From Pedobacter fastidiosus (GTDB taxonomy: Bacteria > Bacteroidota > Bacteroidia > Sphingobacteriales > Sphingobacteriaceae): 39,621 nucleotides of DNA. Within the stretch, counting starts at the first letter, position 1, and the number at the start of each line of letters is the position of its first letter. The stretch is taken from contig NZ_JACRYL010000020.1 in NCBI RefSeq assembly GCF_014306625.1, positions 36,131 through 75,751 of the forward strand, given 5' to 3'. Positions 16,516 to 23,243 of this stretch are shown one piece after another. Made by a program: the position numbers and the translations under genes. The notes beneath the pieces were generated by a model. It did not search any database and was not told where the DNA came from. It worked only from the letters and a program-made list of their open reading frames with translations.

Positions 16516-16572
16516 TCTTTATTGGATCCTGTTATAATTCTTTATCGGTTGATGTATCACCAATCGAAATAT

Positions 16573-16800
16573 TTATTGAAATGCATTAAGATTCCCGCCT
16601 GCGCGGGAAAGACGTGGTGGCCGTGCGATTGTTGTCTTTACGAACTTTTTTTTTGCAATTCGCATTTTTGGCGTTCCGTCATTCTCAATTCCATCCGATA
16701 GCTATGGATGAAAATCGCTCCGCAGGAGTCCCTTTGGGATAATGCTTTGGCTATGTTTTTGTTTAAATTGAAGTGCATTAAAATTCTGCCTGTAGGTAGT
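16573..16800. repeat. Imperfect direct repeat with hairpins
   Basis: The motif TTGAARTGCATTAARATTC followed by CYGCCTG occurs at about 16577 and again at about 16769. The first copy continues into a GC-rich palindrome (CCCGC-CTG-CGCGGG). Between the copies lie further palindromes: CATCC-GATAGCTAT-GGATG near 16692, CTCC-GCA-GGAG near 16719, and TCCC-TTT-GGGA near 16729. This looks like several generations of extragenic palindromic elements. Confidence 0.5.
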
Positions 16801-16832
16801 ACGGTTGGATGATTGGGCTCTTTGGTTTTTCG

Positions 16833-16968
16833 CGTGAGGGATAGGAGTGATATCCTTTTATTTAAAGCTTTGATTAACAAATCTTATTTCAAAAAGCATT
16901 GCCAAAGCTTTAAGTAAAAGATATAGCGGATAGCCAGACCCTTGCACAGCTTGGGGCACGCCCAAATT
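16833..16968. repeat. Long inverted-repeat element in the icd downstream gap
   Basis: GATATCCTTTTATTTAAAGCTTTG (split: GATATCCTTTTATTT at 16849-16863, then AAAGCTTTG to 16872) is nearly inverse to CAAAGCTTTAAGTAAAAG plus ATAT at 16903-16924, with one mismatch and one base missing. The inner 11 bp are perfect and the spacer is 30 bp. The flanks (GCGTGAGGGATAGGAG on the left, AGCGGATAGCC on the right) resemble a repeat often seen between Pedobacter and Mucilaginibacter genes (from memory). Confidence 0.55.
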
Positions 16969-17065
16969 GTTATTCCACCCATTTCCAAATATTTCTTTTA
17001 TAACAAAAACAAACCTTATTCCCATCAAATTGTTATATTCATACAAATTAAAAGGAACGAATATC

Positions 17066-17473
17066 ATGGCAAATAACGAAAATCAAGGATCGAAGGATAA
17101 AATACATAGCACTACAGAAAATAGCGAAATCAATAAGGAAAATCTTTCTTACGATGAAACAAAGCAGAGTTACGAGCTTGATGTAAAGGGTAAGGATAAG
17201 GATTACGACCACCCAATGGGCTACGAAACTGTTGCAGTTGGCGCCAAAGATGATGATTCTACTTACGATGAAGCTAATCCTTATGTTGGCGATGAATATG
17301 CAACCGACGATGAAATTGCCAATGATAATTTAGAAGAATTGGGCATGCATGTAGATAATGGCGAAAGTGTTAAGCTTAGCCCGGAAGATGAAATTCTTGC
17401 CCGAACACCAGAAGATAGTCGCGATGACCTTGATGAAGAGGGTTATCCGATTAATGATGAACCCCAAAAATAG
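17066..17473 (+). CDS. Strongly acidic small protein, unknown function
   Basis: The protein is 135 residues from the ATG at 17066 (MANNENQGSKDK), chosen because an AAAGGA lies just upstream and the preceding 33 codons read as non-coding. Composition is extreme: Asp and Glu dominate, with Asn, Lys and Tyr, and there is almost no hydrophobic core, so much of it is probably disordered. Repeated elements are visible: S-Y-D-E-T/S-T-Y-D-E-A and the D-D-E/E-D-E clusters. The last part (L-S-P-E-D-E-I-L-A-R-T-P-E-D-S-R-D-D-L-D) may form a helix. There is no signal peptide. Similar acidic proteins occur as genus-level hypotheticals in Sphingobacteriaceae, and roles under stress or desiccation are only guesses. 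A hairpin terminator follows. Confidence 0.72.
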   Translation: MANNENQGSKDKIHSTTENSEINKENLSYDETKQSYELDVKGKDKDYDHPMGYETVAVGAKDDDSTYDEANPYVGDEYATDDEIANDNLEELGMHVDNGESVKLSPEDEILARTPEDSRDDLDEEGYPINDEPQK

Positions 17474-17526
17474 TCAAGAGATTACCATTTCTTAGAGGAT
17501 CATTTGACAAAACAATCATAAATGGA

Positions 17527-17569
17527 AAAGCTGGACTATGCATGAAGAACGTATGATCCAGCTTTTTTT
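17527..17569 (+). terminator. Terminator after the acidic-protein gene
   Basis: AAAGCTGGA (17527-17535) pairs with TCCAGCTTT (17557-17565). The stem is extended inward by a further imperfect CTATGCAT/ACGTATGA pairing, and T7 follows. It may also serve the convergent minus-strand gene that stops at 17579. Confidence 0.85.
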
Positions 17570-17578
17570 GAGTTTAGT

Positions 17579-18100
17579 CTAATGGGATAAGATTGGATTA
17601 ACTTGAATTTGTTTCTCTATGTTTGCTCTCCAAGTATTCCGGTTATTGACCACAAATTTTTCAACTTCGCCATCTTTTAAAATAACTTCTAATCCGTTCG
17701 GGATTAAGCCTAAAGTTTTATAAAAATTGAGTGCTTGAATTTCGTGTAGCCCTATTGAAAAACTATGTTTTTGAAAGTTATATTGATGAGATTTAAACTC
17801 GATTCGATCTGTTAACAAATACAGTTTTCCACCTACAGCTTCAGTATTTTTAAAATGATTGGCGGCGCCTGAATAAATTATAGATTCTTGTTCGGCTTCA
17901 GAAAGGTTGGTTTGTTCGTTTATCTTTTTTGAGTTTACAAAAAAGTACATCGCCAAACCAAAAAGTAATCCAGCTATAGGTGCGGTAATAATTGCATAGC
18001 CGATTCCGAAAATTAGCGCTTCAAATATGCCAAAGAAAACGGCGAAAAATAAAGCAGCTAAAACAGAATTTCTAAAAATTGCTTTTTTCTCGGTTGTCAT
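17579..18100 (-). CDS. Two-helix membrane protein with GRAM-like domain
   Basis: The protein is 173 residues. Two membrane segments at about 11-33 and 36-55 (L-F-F-A-V-F-F-G-I-F and I-A-G-L-L-F-G-L-A-M-Y-F-F-V) are followed by a cytosolic domain. That domain has the beta-rich GRAM/PH-like pattern: G-A-A-N-H-F, then G-G-K-L-Y-L-L-T-D-R-I-E-F-K-S-H, I-G-L-H-E-I-Q-A-L-N-F-Y, and L-E-V-I-L-K-D-G-E-V-E-K-F-V-V-N. GRAM-type domains usually bind membranes or proteins. The gene starts 2 bp after the dnaX stop and is probably co-transcribed with it, but I see no functional tie to replication. The domain call rests on pattern, not on an alignment. Confidence 0.72.
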   Translation of the reverse strand: MTTEKKAIFRNSVLAALFFAVFFGIFEALIFGIGYAIITAPIAGLLFGLAMYFFVNSKKINEQTNLSEAEQESIIYSGAANHFKNTEAVGGKLYLLTDRIEFKSHQYNFQKHSFSIGLHEIQALNFYKTLGLIPNGLEVILKDGEVEKFVVNNRNTWRANIEKQIQVNPILSH

Positions 18101-18102
18101 TA

Positions 18103-19935
18103 TTATGGATTAATATCTAAATTAAACCTTCTGCGCAGTTCATCTAGTTTCGGATTTTTATTAACCAGATAATCATATTTTTCTCGGTTTCCATAAAGCC
18201 TGTTTTCAATTTTGCGCTCCGCAACATTAAAAGTTATGTCTACAGCGAAATTCTGCAATTGGTTCCTTAGGTAATTCATCAATTCTACTGATTCCTGTTG
18301 AACAAACTGTTCTTGGGTTTTGCTCTCTACCGAAATTTCGATCAGCACTGGGTTTACGAGTTTCGGTGGAAAGTTATTAAGGATTGTGAAAAGGTTTATT
18401 TTATCTGTTGATTTCAGTATTTTGATGTAGTTGTTCCAAACTTCTAACAATCGATCATAACTGAAATGCTCACGGGCTTCGCCGGTAACCTTCTTTGGTC
18501 CGCCATCTTCATCACCATTTGCAACTCGATTTAAATCATTTAAAGATGGAATAAGCGTGCTGGCTGCATTGGTTTTTGGAATGCTAATGTTGATAGATGA
18601 GGCAGAGGGCATCGTATTTTGCCTTGGTGCATCTTTCGGTTTTTCTTCCAGAGAAATACTTGGTGGAACTTCAGCTTCCGGAGTGCTTAATGATGGAGGT
18701 GAAATGCTCTCACTTTCTGCTTTAGGGCTTAAGCTTTCTGCTTGAGGAGATTTTTCGGCTACGTTACTAGTTTTTTTTTTATCCTGATCTGAATCAGTTG
18801 CTGTATTGTTTGTGTTTAAAGGTTGCTGTGCGAGTTGAACTACGGATCGGATGTGGCACATTTTAATTAATGCAAGCTCAACCTGTAATCTTTGGTTTTT
18901 AGAGTTTTTATAATTTAAATCGCAGGTGTTGGCCAAATTAAGTGCCGTTAACAGAAACGAAAGTTCTGTTTGTCTGCATTGATCTAAATATTTCTGTTTA
19001 ATATTTTCGCTAACTTCTAAAAGTTTAATGGTTGCAGCATCTTTACCTACCAATAAATTACGAAAGTGCGTAGCCAAGCCATTTATAAAGTTATTGCCAT
19101 CGAAACCATTATTCAAAATTTCATCGAATAAAAGTAAAGTCTGACTAACCTCTGCTGCGGTTAAATAAGTGGTAAGTTTAAAAAAGTAATCGTAATCTAA
19201 AATGTTTAAGTTATCAATTACCGATTTGTAAGTAATGTTTTTATTGGCGTAACTCGCAATCTGATCGAACATGGAAAGCGCATCACGCAAACCGCCATCG
19301 GCTTTTTGAGCAATAATATGCAATCCATCAGGTTCAAAAGCAATATTTTCTCGCTGGGCAATGGTTGCTAAATGATTTGAAATATCTTCTACCTGAATTC
19401 TATTGAAATCAAAAATTTGACAACGTGATAAAATGGTTGGCAAAATTTTGTGTTTCTCTGTTGTAGCTAATATAAAAATAGCATACGATGGTGGTTCTTC
19501 CAGTGTTTTAAGGAAAGCATTAAATGCATTGGCTGAGAGCATGTGCACCTCATCAATAATATAAATTTTATACTTTCCTGCTTGTGGCGGGATTCTAACC
19601 TGTTCTATTAAGCTCCGAATATCATCAACCGAATTGTTTGATGCGGCATCTAATTCGTGAATATTAAAGGAATGACCCGTTTGAAAAGAAACACAGTTTT
19701 CGCATTGTCCGCAGGCTTCCATTTCTGCTGTAGGATTAGTGCAGTTAATGGTTTTGGCCAAAATTCTTGCACAGGTTGTTTTACCAACACCACGCGGACC
19801 GCAGAATAGAAATGCTTGGGCAAGCTGATTGTTTTTGATGGCATTTTTAAGCGTACCTGTAATATGCTGTTGCCCAACTACGGTTTCAAACGTGGCCGGA
19901 CGATATTTACGGGCAGAAACAATAAAATTTTCCAT
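18103..19935 (-). CDS. dnaX: DNA polymerase III subunits gamma and tau
   Basis: This 610-residue clamp-loader ATPase starts at the ATG at 19935 (MENFIVSARKYRPATFETVV); the GTG two codons earlier is less likely. AAA+ motifs are Walker A GPRGVGKTT from residue 46, a zinc module with Cys65, Cys75, Cys78 and Cys81, Walker B I-I-D-E-V-H (126-131), and the S-R-C arginine-finger motif at 170-172. Domain III ends near 370. A low-complexity Ser/Pro/Glu linker (about 371-470) leads to the tau-specific C-terminal region, which in the family binds the polymerase alpha subunit and the helicase. At residues 386-388 the code is a run of ten A, a probable slippage site producing gamma (separate entry). It is translated just ahead of the GRAM-like gene. 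Confidence 0.95.
   Translation of the reverse strand: MENFIVSARKYRPATFETVVGQQHITGTLKNAIKNNQLAQAFLFCGPRGVGKTTCARILAKTINCTNPTAEMEACGQCENCVSFQTGHSFNIHELDAASNNSVDDIRSLIEQVRIPPQAGKYKIYIIDEVHMLSANAFNAFLKTLEEPPSYAIFILATTEKHKILPTILSRCQIFDFNRIQVEDISNHLATIAQRENIAFEPDGLHIIAQKADGGLRDALSMFDQIASYANKNITYKSVIDNLNILDYDYFFKLTTYLTAAEVSQTLLLFDEILNNGFDGNNFINGLATHFRNLLVGKDAATIKLLEVSENIKQKYLDQCRQTELSFLLTALNLANTCDLNYKNSKNQRLQVELALIKMCHIRSVVQLAQQPLNTNNTATDSDQDKKKTSNVAEKSPQAESLSPKAESESISPPSLSTPEAEVPPSISLEEKPKDAPRQNTMPSASSINISIPKTNAASTLIPSLNDLNRVANGDEDGGPKKVTGEAREHFSYDRLLEVWNNYIKILKSTDKINLFTILNNFPPKLVNPVLIEISVESKTQEQFVQQESVELMNYLRNQLQNFAVDITFNVAERKIENRLYGNREKYDYLVNKNPKLDELRRRFNLDINP
18771..18780 (-). promoter_or_regulatory. 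A10 slippage site in dnaX with stops in both shifted frames
   Basis: The coding strand carries A10 exactly at the domain III / linker junction (codons 386-388 plus one base, Lys-Lys-Lys-Thr). Losing one A reads K-K-K-L-V-T then TAG. Gaining one A reads K-K-K-N then TAG. Either slip therefore yields a product of about 389-391 residues, the size and domain content of gamma. The Thermus dnaX gene is known to make gamma by polymerase slippage on an A9 run, so the same mechanism is inferred here. Confidence 0.7.
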
Positions 19936-20008
19936 CGGCACGAAAATAGGAATTTTTTGTTGAGTTGAAATGTTGTAAAGCAGGAATGTTGAAAAGTTGA
20001 TTCAGCGA

Positions 20009-20881
20009 TTATTTTATTACTGATTTTAATTCGTGCCGATACTGCGAAGCACTTTTGCCTGTAAATTCTTTAAACAGTTTATTAAAATGGCTAAAATTAT
20101 TAAAACCACTTTCGAATGAAATGTTGGCAATGCTAATGGGTTTTTCGGCTAAAAGCTTGGAGGCATGCACCACCCGATACTCATTTACAAAACGGGTAAA
20201 GGTTTTCTTGGTTATTTTTTTAAAGTATCTACAAAAGGATGGAACCGTCATACTCGCCATTTCGGCAACAGCTTCTAAACTAATCTGATCTTGAAAATGA
20301 TCTTTAACGTAATTGAAAACCATATTGATGCGGTCGTTATCCTGAATTTGCATTTCCATAGAAAATCCTGCAGCATTTAGTATTTTGTAGTCCTCGGTAT
20401 TTTCCAGCTCCTTTAAAATACTCAATAAAGTTAAAAGCCTAGTAAATGGAGGTTGATCATCCATCGCCTCGATTCTTTTACCTACGGCTATTTTTGTATC
20501 CATTCCGAATGCAATGCCTCCTTTAGCTTTGTCAAAAAGTTCTTGAAGACCTTTTATCTCCTGCAAGCCCAAAAAATCGGTTCCCAAAAAATCGGGTTTC
20601 ATCTGGATTACAGTTTCATTTTTGTTGCCGGTATTGGTATCTGTAAAACCACAATGTGGGAGGAAGCTTCCAATAAGGATTAAATCGCCTTCTGTGTAGT
20701 AAGAAACATGACTCCCGATTTGTCTTTTGCCTGCACCGCCATTAACATAAACCATTTCTATTTCTGGATGGTAATGCCACAAATGAGCCATGTTATTGGC
20801 ATTCTGAACATATTTAGAATAGCGAAATGAACTTCCGAATGAGGGTTCTATCGCCTCAAAGCTAGCTTTTAACGTTTTCAT
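20009..20881 (-). CDS. AraC-family transcriptional regulator with cupin sensor domain
   Basis: This 290-residue regulator has an N-terminal cupin fold (about 25-120), seen in M-A-H-L-W-H-Y-H-P-E-I-E-M-V-Y-V, G-D-L-I-L-I-G and L-P-H-C-G-F. The two histidines in H-Y-H-P and the later P-H match the sensor domains of sugar-responsive AraC proteins. The C-terminal double helix-turn-helix (about 190-286) has I-S-L-E-A-V-A-E-M-A-S-M-T-V-P-S-F-C-R-Y-F-K, then the signature A-N-I-S-F-E-S-G-F-N-N-F-S-H-F-N-K-L-F-K and T-G-K-S-A-S-Q-Y-R. It probably binds DNA as a dimer. There is no obvious target operon: the neighbours are dnaX (same strand) and a small exported protein (divergent). A TAGCTTTA at 20891-20898 on the minus strand is a possible -7 element. 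Confidence 0.88.
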   Translation of the reverse strand: MKTLKASFEAIEPSFGSSFRYSKYVQNANNMAHLWHYHPEIEMVYVNGGAGKRQIGSHVSYYTEGDLILIGSFLPHCGFTDTNTGNKNETVIQMKPDFLGTDFLGLQEIKGLQELFDKAKGGIAFGMDTKIAVGKRIEAMDDQPPFTRLLTLLSILKELENTEDYKILNAAGFSMEMQIQDNDRINMVFNYVKDHFQDQISLEAVAEMASMTVPSFCRYFKKITKKTFTRFVNEYRVVHASKLLAEKPISIANISFESGFNNFSHFNKLFKEFTGKSASQYRHELKSVIK

Positions 20882-21055
20882 ATTGTGTGTTAAAGCTACA
20901 TAAAAATTATATACATTATTGTTCTGATTACATTATTATGATAATTTTAGGGGTAATATAGCATAGAAATAGGAAAATATGCAATCATCTATCTTTCAGC
21001 TTAGTAAGTAATTTAGCATAGTCAAATAATTACAAACTCTTTAAACTACTTGGTT

Positions 21056-21649
21056 ATGAAAAATTTCTTAAAAATCAGTTTAATAGCAGCGATCTTTTTC
21101 ACTGTTTCTGGCGCACGTGCTAATGATGATGTTTTCTCATTGAAGGTTAAAAGTGAGAAAGAAAAAAATATTCGTTTTTTTATTAACGAAGCTAAAGACA
21201 TTAATTTCTCTTTATATGGGGAAGATGATGAAAAGTTATTCGAAGAAAATATCCACGCAGTTGGTGCTTCTACCAAAACATATAATTTAGATGCTTTTCC
21301 TGACGGAAACTACACATTAAAAGTTGAAACAGGTTCAAAATTGGCTGAATATGATATCGTTATTGGAAATGGCTTAGCTTTAGTATCTGCACCAACCGTT
21401 ATCGAGGTTTTTAAACCAGTAATTACCAAAAGCAATCAAGTTATTACACTAAATGTAGAAAGTAAAGATAAAAGCCCGATCAAAGTTCAGGTGTTTAACG
21501 AGTATAACGAAGAGCTTTACTCAGAGGTTTTTACAAACAAAGCACAGCTGACCAAAAAATTCTATGCTGGTCAAACCGATTCTAAAATTTTAACCTTTAT
21601 TGTAAAATCTAACAAACAGACGTTCATTAAAAATGTTGATGCAAACTAA
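21056..21649 (+). CDS. Exported beta-rich protein, unknown function
   Basis: The protein is 197 residues from the ATG at 21056. The TTG six bases earlier is not needed, because MKNFLKISLIAAIFFTVSGA already makes a full signal peptide, with cleavage probably after A-R-A. The mature part looks like two beta-sandwich repeats: S-L-K-V-K-S-E-K-E-K-N-I-R-F-F-I with F-P-D-G-N-Y-T-L-K-V-E-T-G, and later I-T-L-N-V-E-S-K-D-K-S-P-I-K-V-Q-V-F-N-E-Y. The F/Y-x-D/G-G-x-Y-x-L-x-V pattern is common in Bacteroidota secreted proteins and the C-terminal sorting domains of gliding-type secretion, but the protein lacks a clear terminal sorting signal. It is a single gene, followed by a strong terminator. Confidence 0.75.
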   Translation: MKNFLKISLIAAIFFTVSGARANDDVFSLKVKSEKEKNIRFFINEAKDINFSLYGEDDEKLFEENIHAVGASTKTYNLDAFPDGNYTLKVETGSKLAEYDIVIGNGLALVSAPTVIEVFKPVITKSNQVITLNVESKDKSPIKVQVFNEYNEELYSEVFTNKAQLTKKFYAGQTDSKILTFIVKSNKQTFIKNVDAN

Positions 21650-21669
21650 TCCACGCTAATTAAATATAG

Positions 21670-21705
21670 AAGGGAGATTGTCTTAATGATAATCTCCCTT
21701 TTTTT
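21670..21705 (+). terminator. Terminator after the exported-protein gene
   Basis: AAGGGAGATTGTC (21670-21682) pairs with GATAATCTCCCTT (21688-21700), with one G-T position, followed by TTTTT. Confidence 0.9.
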
Positions 21706-21950
21706 ATGGGTAAGGATTTTATAAGACATATCTAGCCCTTTAAAATTTTCTCGATTTTATTTGAAAACGAATGGTTATGTAATCCTTTGCCGATTGTAGT
21801 CCTGTTTTCCGCTAAATCCCCGATAGAAAAAATTGGGTGATACCGCTTCATCCAGGTTTAGAATTAAAGAAATTCAGGTTTCGGTCGGTTAAGCTTCCTA
21901 GTATTATACAAAAGTTTTAAATTCACCTTTAACCTTTTTCCCATTAAGCC

Positions 21951-21981
21951 TTTGATTTTAAGAAATATATTGCTACTTTTG
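21951..21981 (+). promoter_or_regulatory. Consensus Bacteroidota promoter of the rpsF operon
   Basis: TTTG (21951-21954), a 19-bp spacer, then TACTTTTG (21974-21981), a perfect TAnnTTTG -7 element. The transcript should start near 21985-21988, giving a leader of about 45-50 nt before rpsF. This is the best promoter match in the window. Confidence 0.85.
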
Positions 21982-21983
21982 CA

Positions 21984-22004
21984 TCCCCGTAATATACCTC
22001 GGGA
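21984..22004 (+). promoter_or_regulatory. Hairpin at the start of the rpsF leader, possible S6:S18 autoregulatory element
   Basis: TCCCCG (21984-21989) pairs with CGGGA (22000-22004) around TAATATACCT, leaving one extra C, so a CCG sits at the top of the stem. In many bacteria the rpsF leader carries a hairpin with a conserved CCG bound by the S6:S18 dimer to shut off translation. Position and the CCG fit that element; the match is by eye only. Confidence 0.45.
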
Positions 22005-22033
22005 TTAACAAATTAAAAACATAATTTATAACA

Positions 22034-22390
22034 ATGAATCAGTACGAAACTGTTATCGTTCTAACCCCATTGTTATCTGAAGAAGCAGCGAAAGAGGCAT
22101 TAGCCAAATTCAAAGCAGTTCTTGTAGATAACGGTGCCGAAATTATCCAAGAGGATAATTGGGGTTTGAGAAAATTAGCGTATCCGATTGAGAAAAAATC
22201 AAACGGATTCTTCAACTTAACTGAATACAAAGCTTCAGGAGATTTGATCGCAAAATTAGAGCTTCAATTAAAACGCGATGAGCGTGTGTTACGTTTCTTA
22301 ACAATCCGTTTAGATAAACACGCTATTGCTTACAATGAGAAAAAACGTAGTGGTGCGTTTAATAAAAAAACTAAGGAGGTTGTAGCGTAA
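22034..22390 (+). CDS. rpsF: 30S ribosomal protein bS6
   Basis: This 118-residue bS6 protein has the family's N-terminus M-N-Q-Y-E-T-V-I-V-L-T-P, the central G-L-R-K-L-A-Y-P-I-E-K-K-S-N-G-F and the C-terminal E-R-V-L-R-F-L-T-I-R-L-D. It binds 16S rRNA together with bS18 on the platform of the small subunit. It is the first gene of rpsF-rpsR-rplI, with a consensus promoter and a leader hairpin. The start has no Shine-Dalgarno sequence (A/T-rich AATTTATAACA before ATG), in contrast to the next two genes. Its TAA overlaps the ATG of rpsR by one base. Confidence 0.97.
   Translation: MNQYETVIVLTPLLSEEAAKEALAKFKAVLVDNGAEIIQEDNWGLRKLAYPIEKKSNGFFNLTEYKASGDLIAKLELQLKRDERVLRFLTIRLDKHAIAYNEKKRSGAFNKKTKEVVA
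22373..22380 (+). promoter_or_regulatory. Extended Shine-Dalgarno sequence of rpsR
   Basis: TAAGGAGGT (22372-22380), inside the end of rpsF, is fully complementary to the usual 16S 3' end and lies 9 bases before the rpsR ATG (22390). Most genes in this window lack such a sequence, so it stands out. Confidence 0.8.
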
Positions 22391-22653
22391 TGGCAAGAGA
22401 ACAAATACAATACGTAACCGCCCCTAAAGTAGAGGATAACCGTAAAAAATATTGCCGTTTCAAGAAAAACGGAATTAAATATATCGATTACAAGGATGCA
22501 AATTTCTTGTTGAAATTTATTAACGATCAAGGTAAATTATTACCACGCCGTTTAACTGGTACTTCGTTAAAATTCCAACGTAAAGTTGCTCAAGCAGTTA
22601 AACGTGCTCGTCACATCGGTTTGTTACCTTTCGTTGCAGATCAATTAAAATAG
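22390..22653 (+). CDS. rpsR: 30S ribosomal protein bS18
   Basis: This 87-residue bS18 protein has an N-terminus with K-V-E-D-N-R-K-K-Y-C-R-F-K-K-N-G and I-D-Y-K-D. The family core is L-L-K-F-I-N-D-Q-G-K-L-L-P-R-R-L-T-G-T, then Q-R-K-V-A-Q-A-V-K-R-A-R-H-I-G-L-L-P-F. It pairs with bS6 on the 30S platform, near the 3' end of 16S rRNA. Its ATG overlaps the rpsF stop (TAATG) and is preceded by a full-length Shine-Dalgarno sequence, unusual for this phylum. In Bacteroidia ribosomes bS18 belongs to the group of proteins that covers the anti-Shine-Dalgarno, so the strong ribosome binding site may be regulatory (see findings). Confidence 0.97.
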   Translation: MAREQIQYVTAPKVEDNRKKYCRFKKNGIKYIDYKDANFLLKFINDQGKLLPRRLTGTSLKFQRKVAQAVKRARHIGLLPFVADQLK

Positions 22654-22657
22654 GAGG
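22652..22657 (+). promoter_or_regulatory. Shine-Dalgarno sequence of rplI
   Basis: AGGAGG begins within the rpsR stop codon and lies 9 bases before the rplI ATG (22667). It is a second canonical ribosome binding site in the same operon. Confidence 0.75.
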
Positions 22658-22666
22658 CTCAGAGAT

Positions 22667-23110
22667 ATGGAAATTATTTTAAAACAAGATATTAAAGGCC
22701 TTGGCGAGAAAGATGATGTAGTTAATGTGAAAAACGGTTATGGCCGTAACTACTTAATCCCTCAAGGATTTGGCGCTTTAGCTACTTCTTCTGCTAAAAA
22801 AGTTTTAGCTGAAAATTTAAAGCAAGCTGCTTTTAAACAAGATAAAATTAAGAAAGATGCTGAAGGTATCGCTGAACGTTTAACTGATGTTAAACTTTCT
22901 ATCGGTGCTAAAGCTGGCGAAAGCGGAAAAATCTTTGGAGCTGTTAACACAATCCAGATTGCTGAAGCATTAAAAGCTCAAGGCTTTGATGTAGATCGTC
23001 GTCGTATTACTTTTGAAACTGAACCTAAATTTGTTGGCGAATATGTTGCTAACTTAAACTTACATAAAGAAGTTAAAGTTCAAGTTCCTTTTGAAGTAGT
23101 AGCTGAATAA
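22667..23110 (+). CDS. rplI: 50S ribosomal protein bL9
   Basis: This 147-residue bL9 protein has an N-terminal domain M-E-I-I-L-K-Q-D-I-K-G-L-G-E-K-D-D-V-V-N-V with the signature N-G-Y-G-R-N-Y-L-I-P-Q-G-F. A long connecting helix follows (about 41-75), then the C-terminal domain with the G-K-I-F-G-A-V-N-T block. It binds 23S rRNA near the L1 stalk base and reaches toward the neighbouring ribosome, helping keep the reading frame. It is the last gene of the rpsF operon, 13 bp after rpsR, with its own AGGAGG. A strong hairpin terminator follows at 23131-23167. Confidence 0.97.
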   Translation: MEIILKQDIKGLGEKDDVVNVKNGYGRNYLIPQGFGALATSSAKKVLAENLKQAAFKQDKIKKDAEGIAERLTDVKLSIGAKAGESGKIFGAVNTIQIAEALKAQGFDVDRRRITFETEPKFVGEYVANLNLHKEVKVQVPFEVVAE

Positions 23111-23130
23111 TCATTCTTTAAAATTATAAA

Positions 23131-23167
23131 AAAGTCCTTTCAGTTTTTTTCTGAAAGGACTTTTTTT
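23131..23167 (+). terminator. Terminator of the rpsF-rpsR-rplI operon
   Basis: AAAGTCCTTTCAG (23131-23143) and CTGAAAGGACTTT (23151-23163) form a perfect 13-bp stem with a T7 loop, followed by TTTT. Confidence 0.93.
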
Positions 23168-23192
23168 ATGGATTCGTTATTTGTTAATTTTA

Positions 23193-23232
23193 ACAGTTAA
23201 ACAGTTAAACAGTTAAACAGTTAAACAATTAA
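23193..23232. repeat. 8-bp tandem repeat (ACAGTTAA)4 plus one variant
   Basis: Four perfect ACAGTTAA units (23193-23224) are followed by ACAATTAA (23225-23232), between the rplI terminator and the stop of the SDR gene. Such arrays change copy number by slippage. Lying past both stop codons, it probably has no coding effect. Confidence 0.9.
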
Positions 23233-23243
23233 CCTATTGATCT

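Noticed and set aside
23193..23232. CRISPR array
   Set aside because: Units are 8 bp in direct tandem without spacers, so it is a simple tandem repeat.
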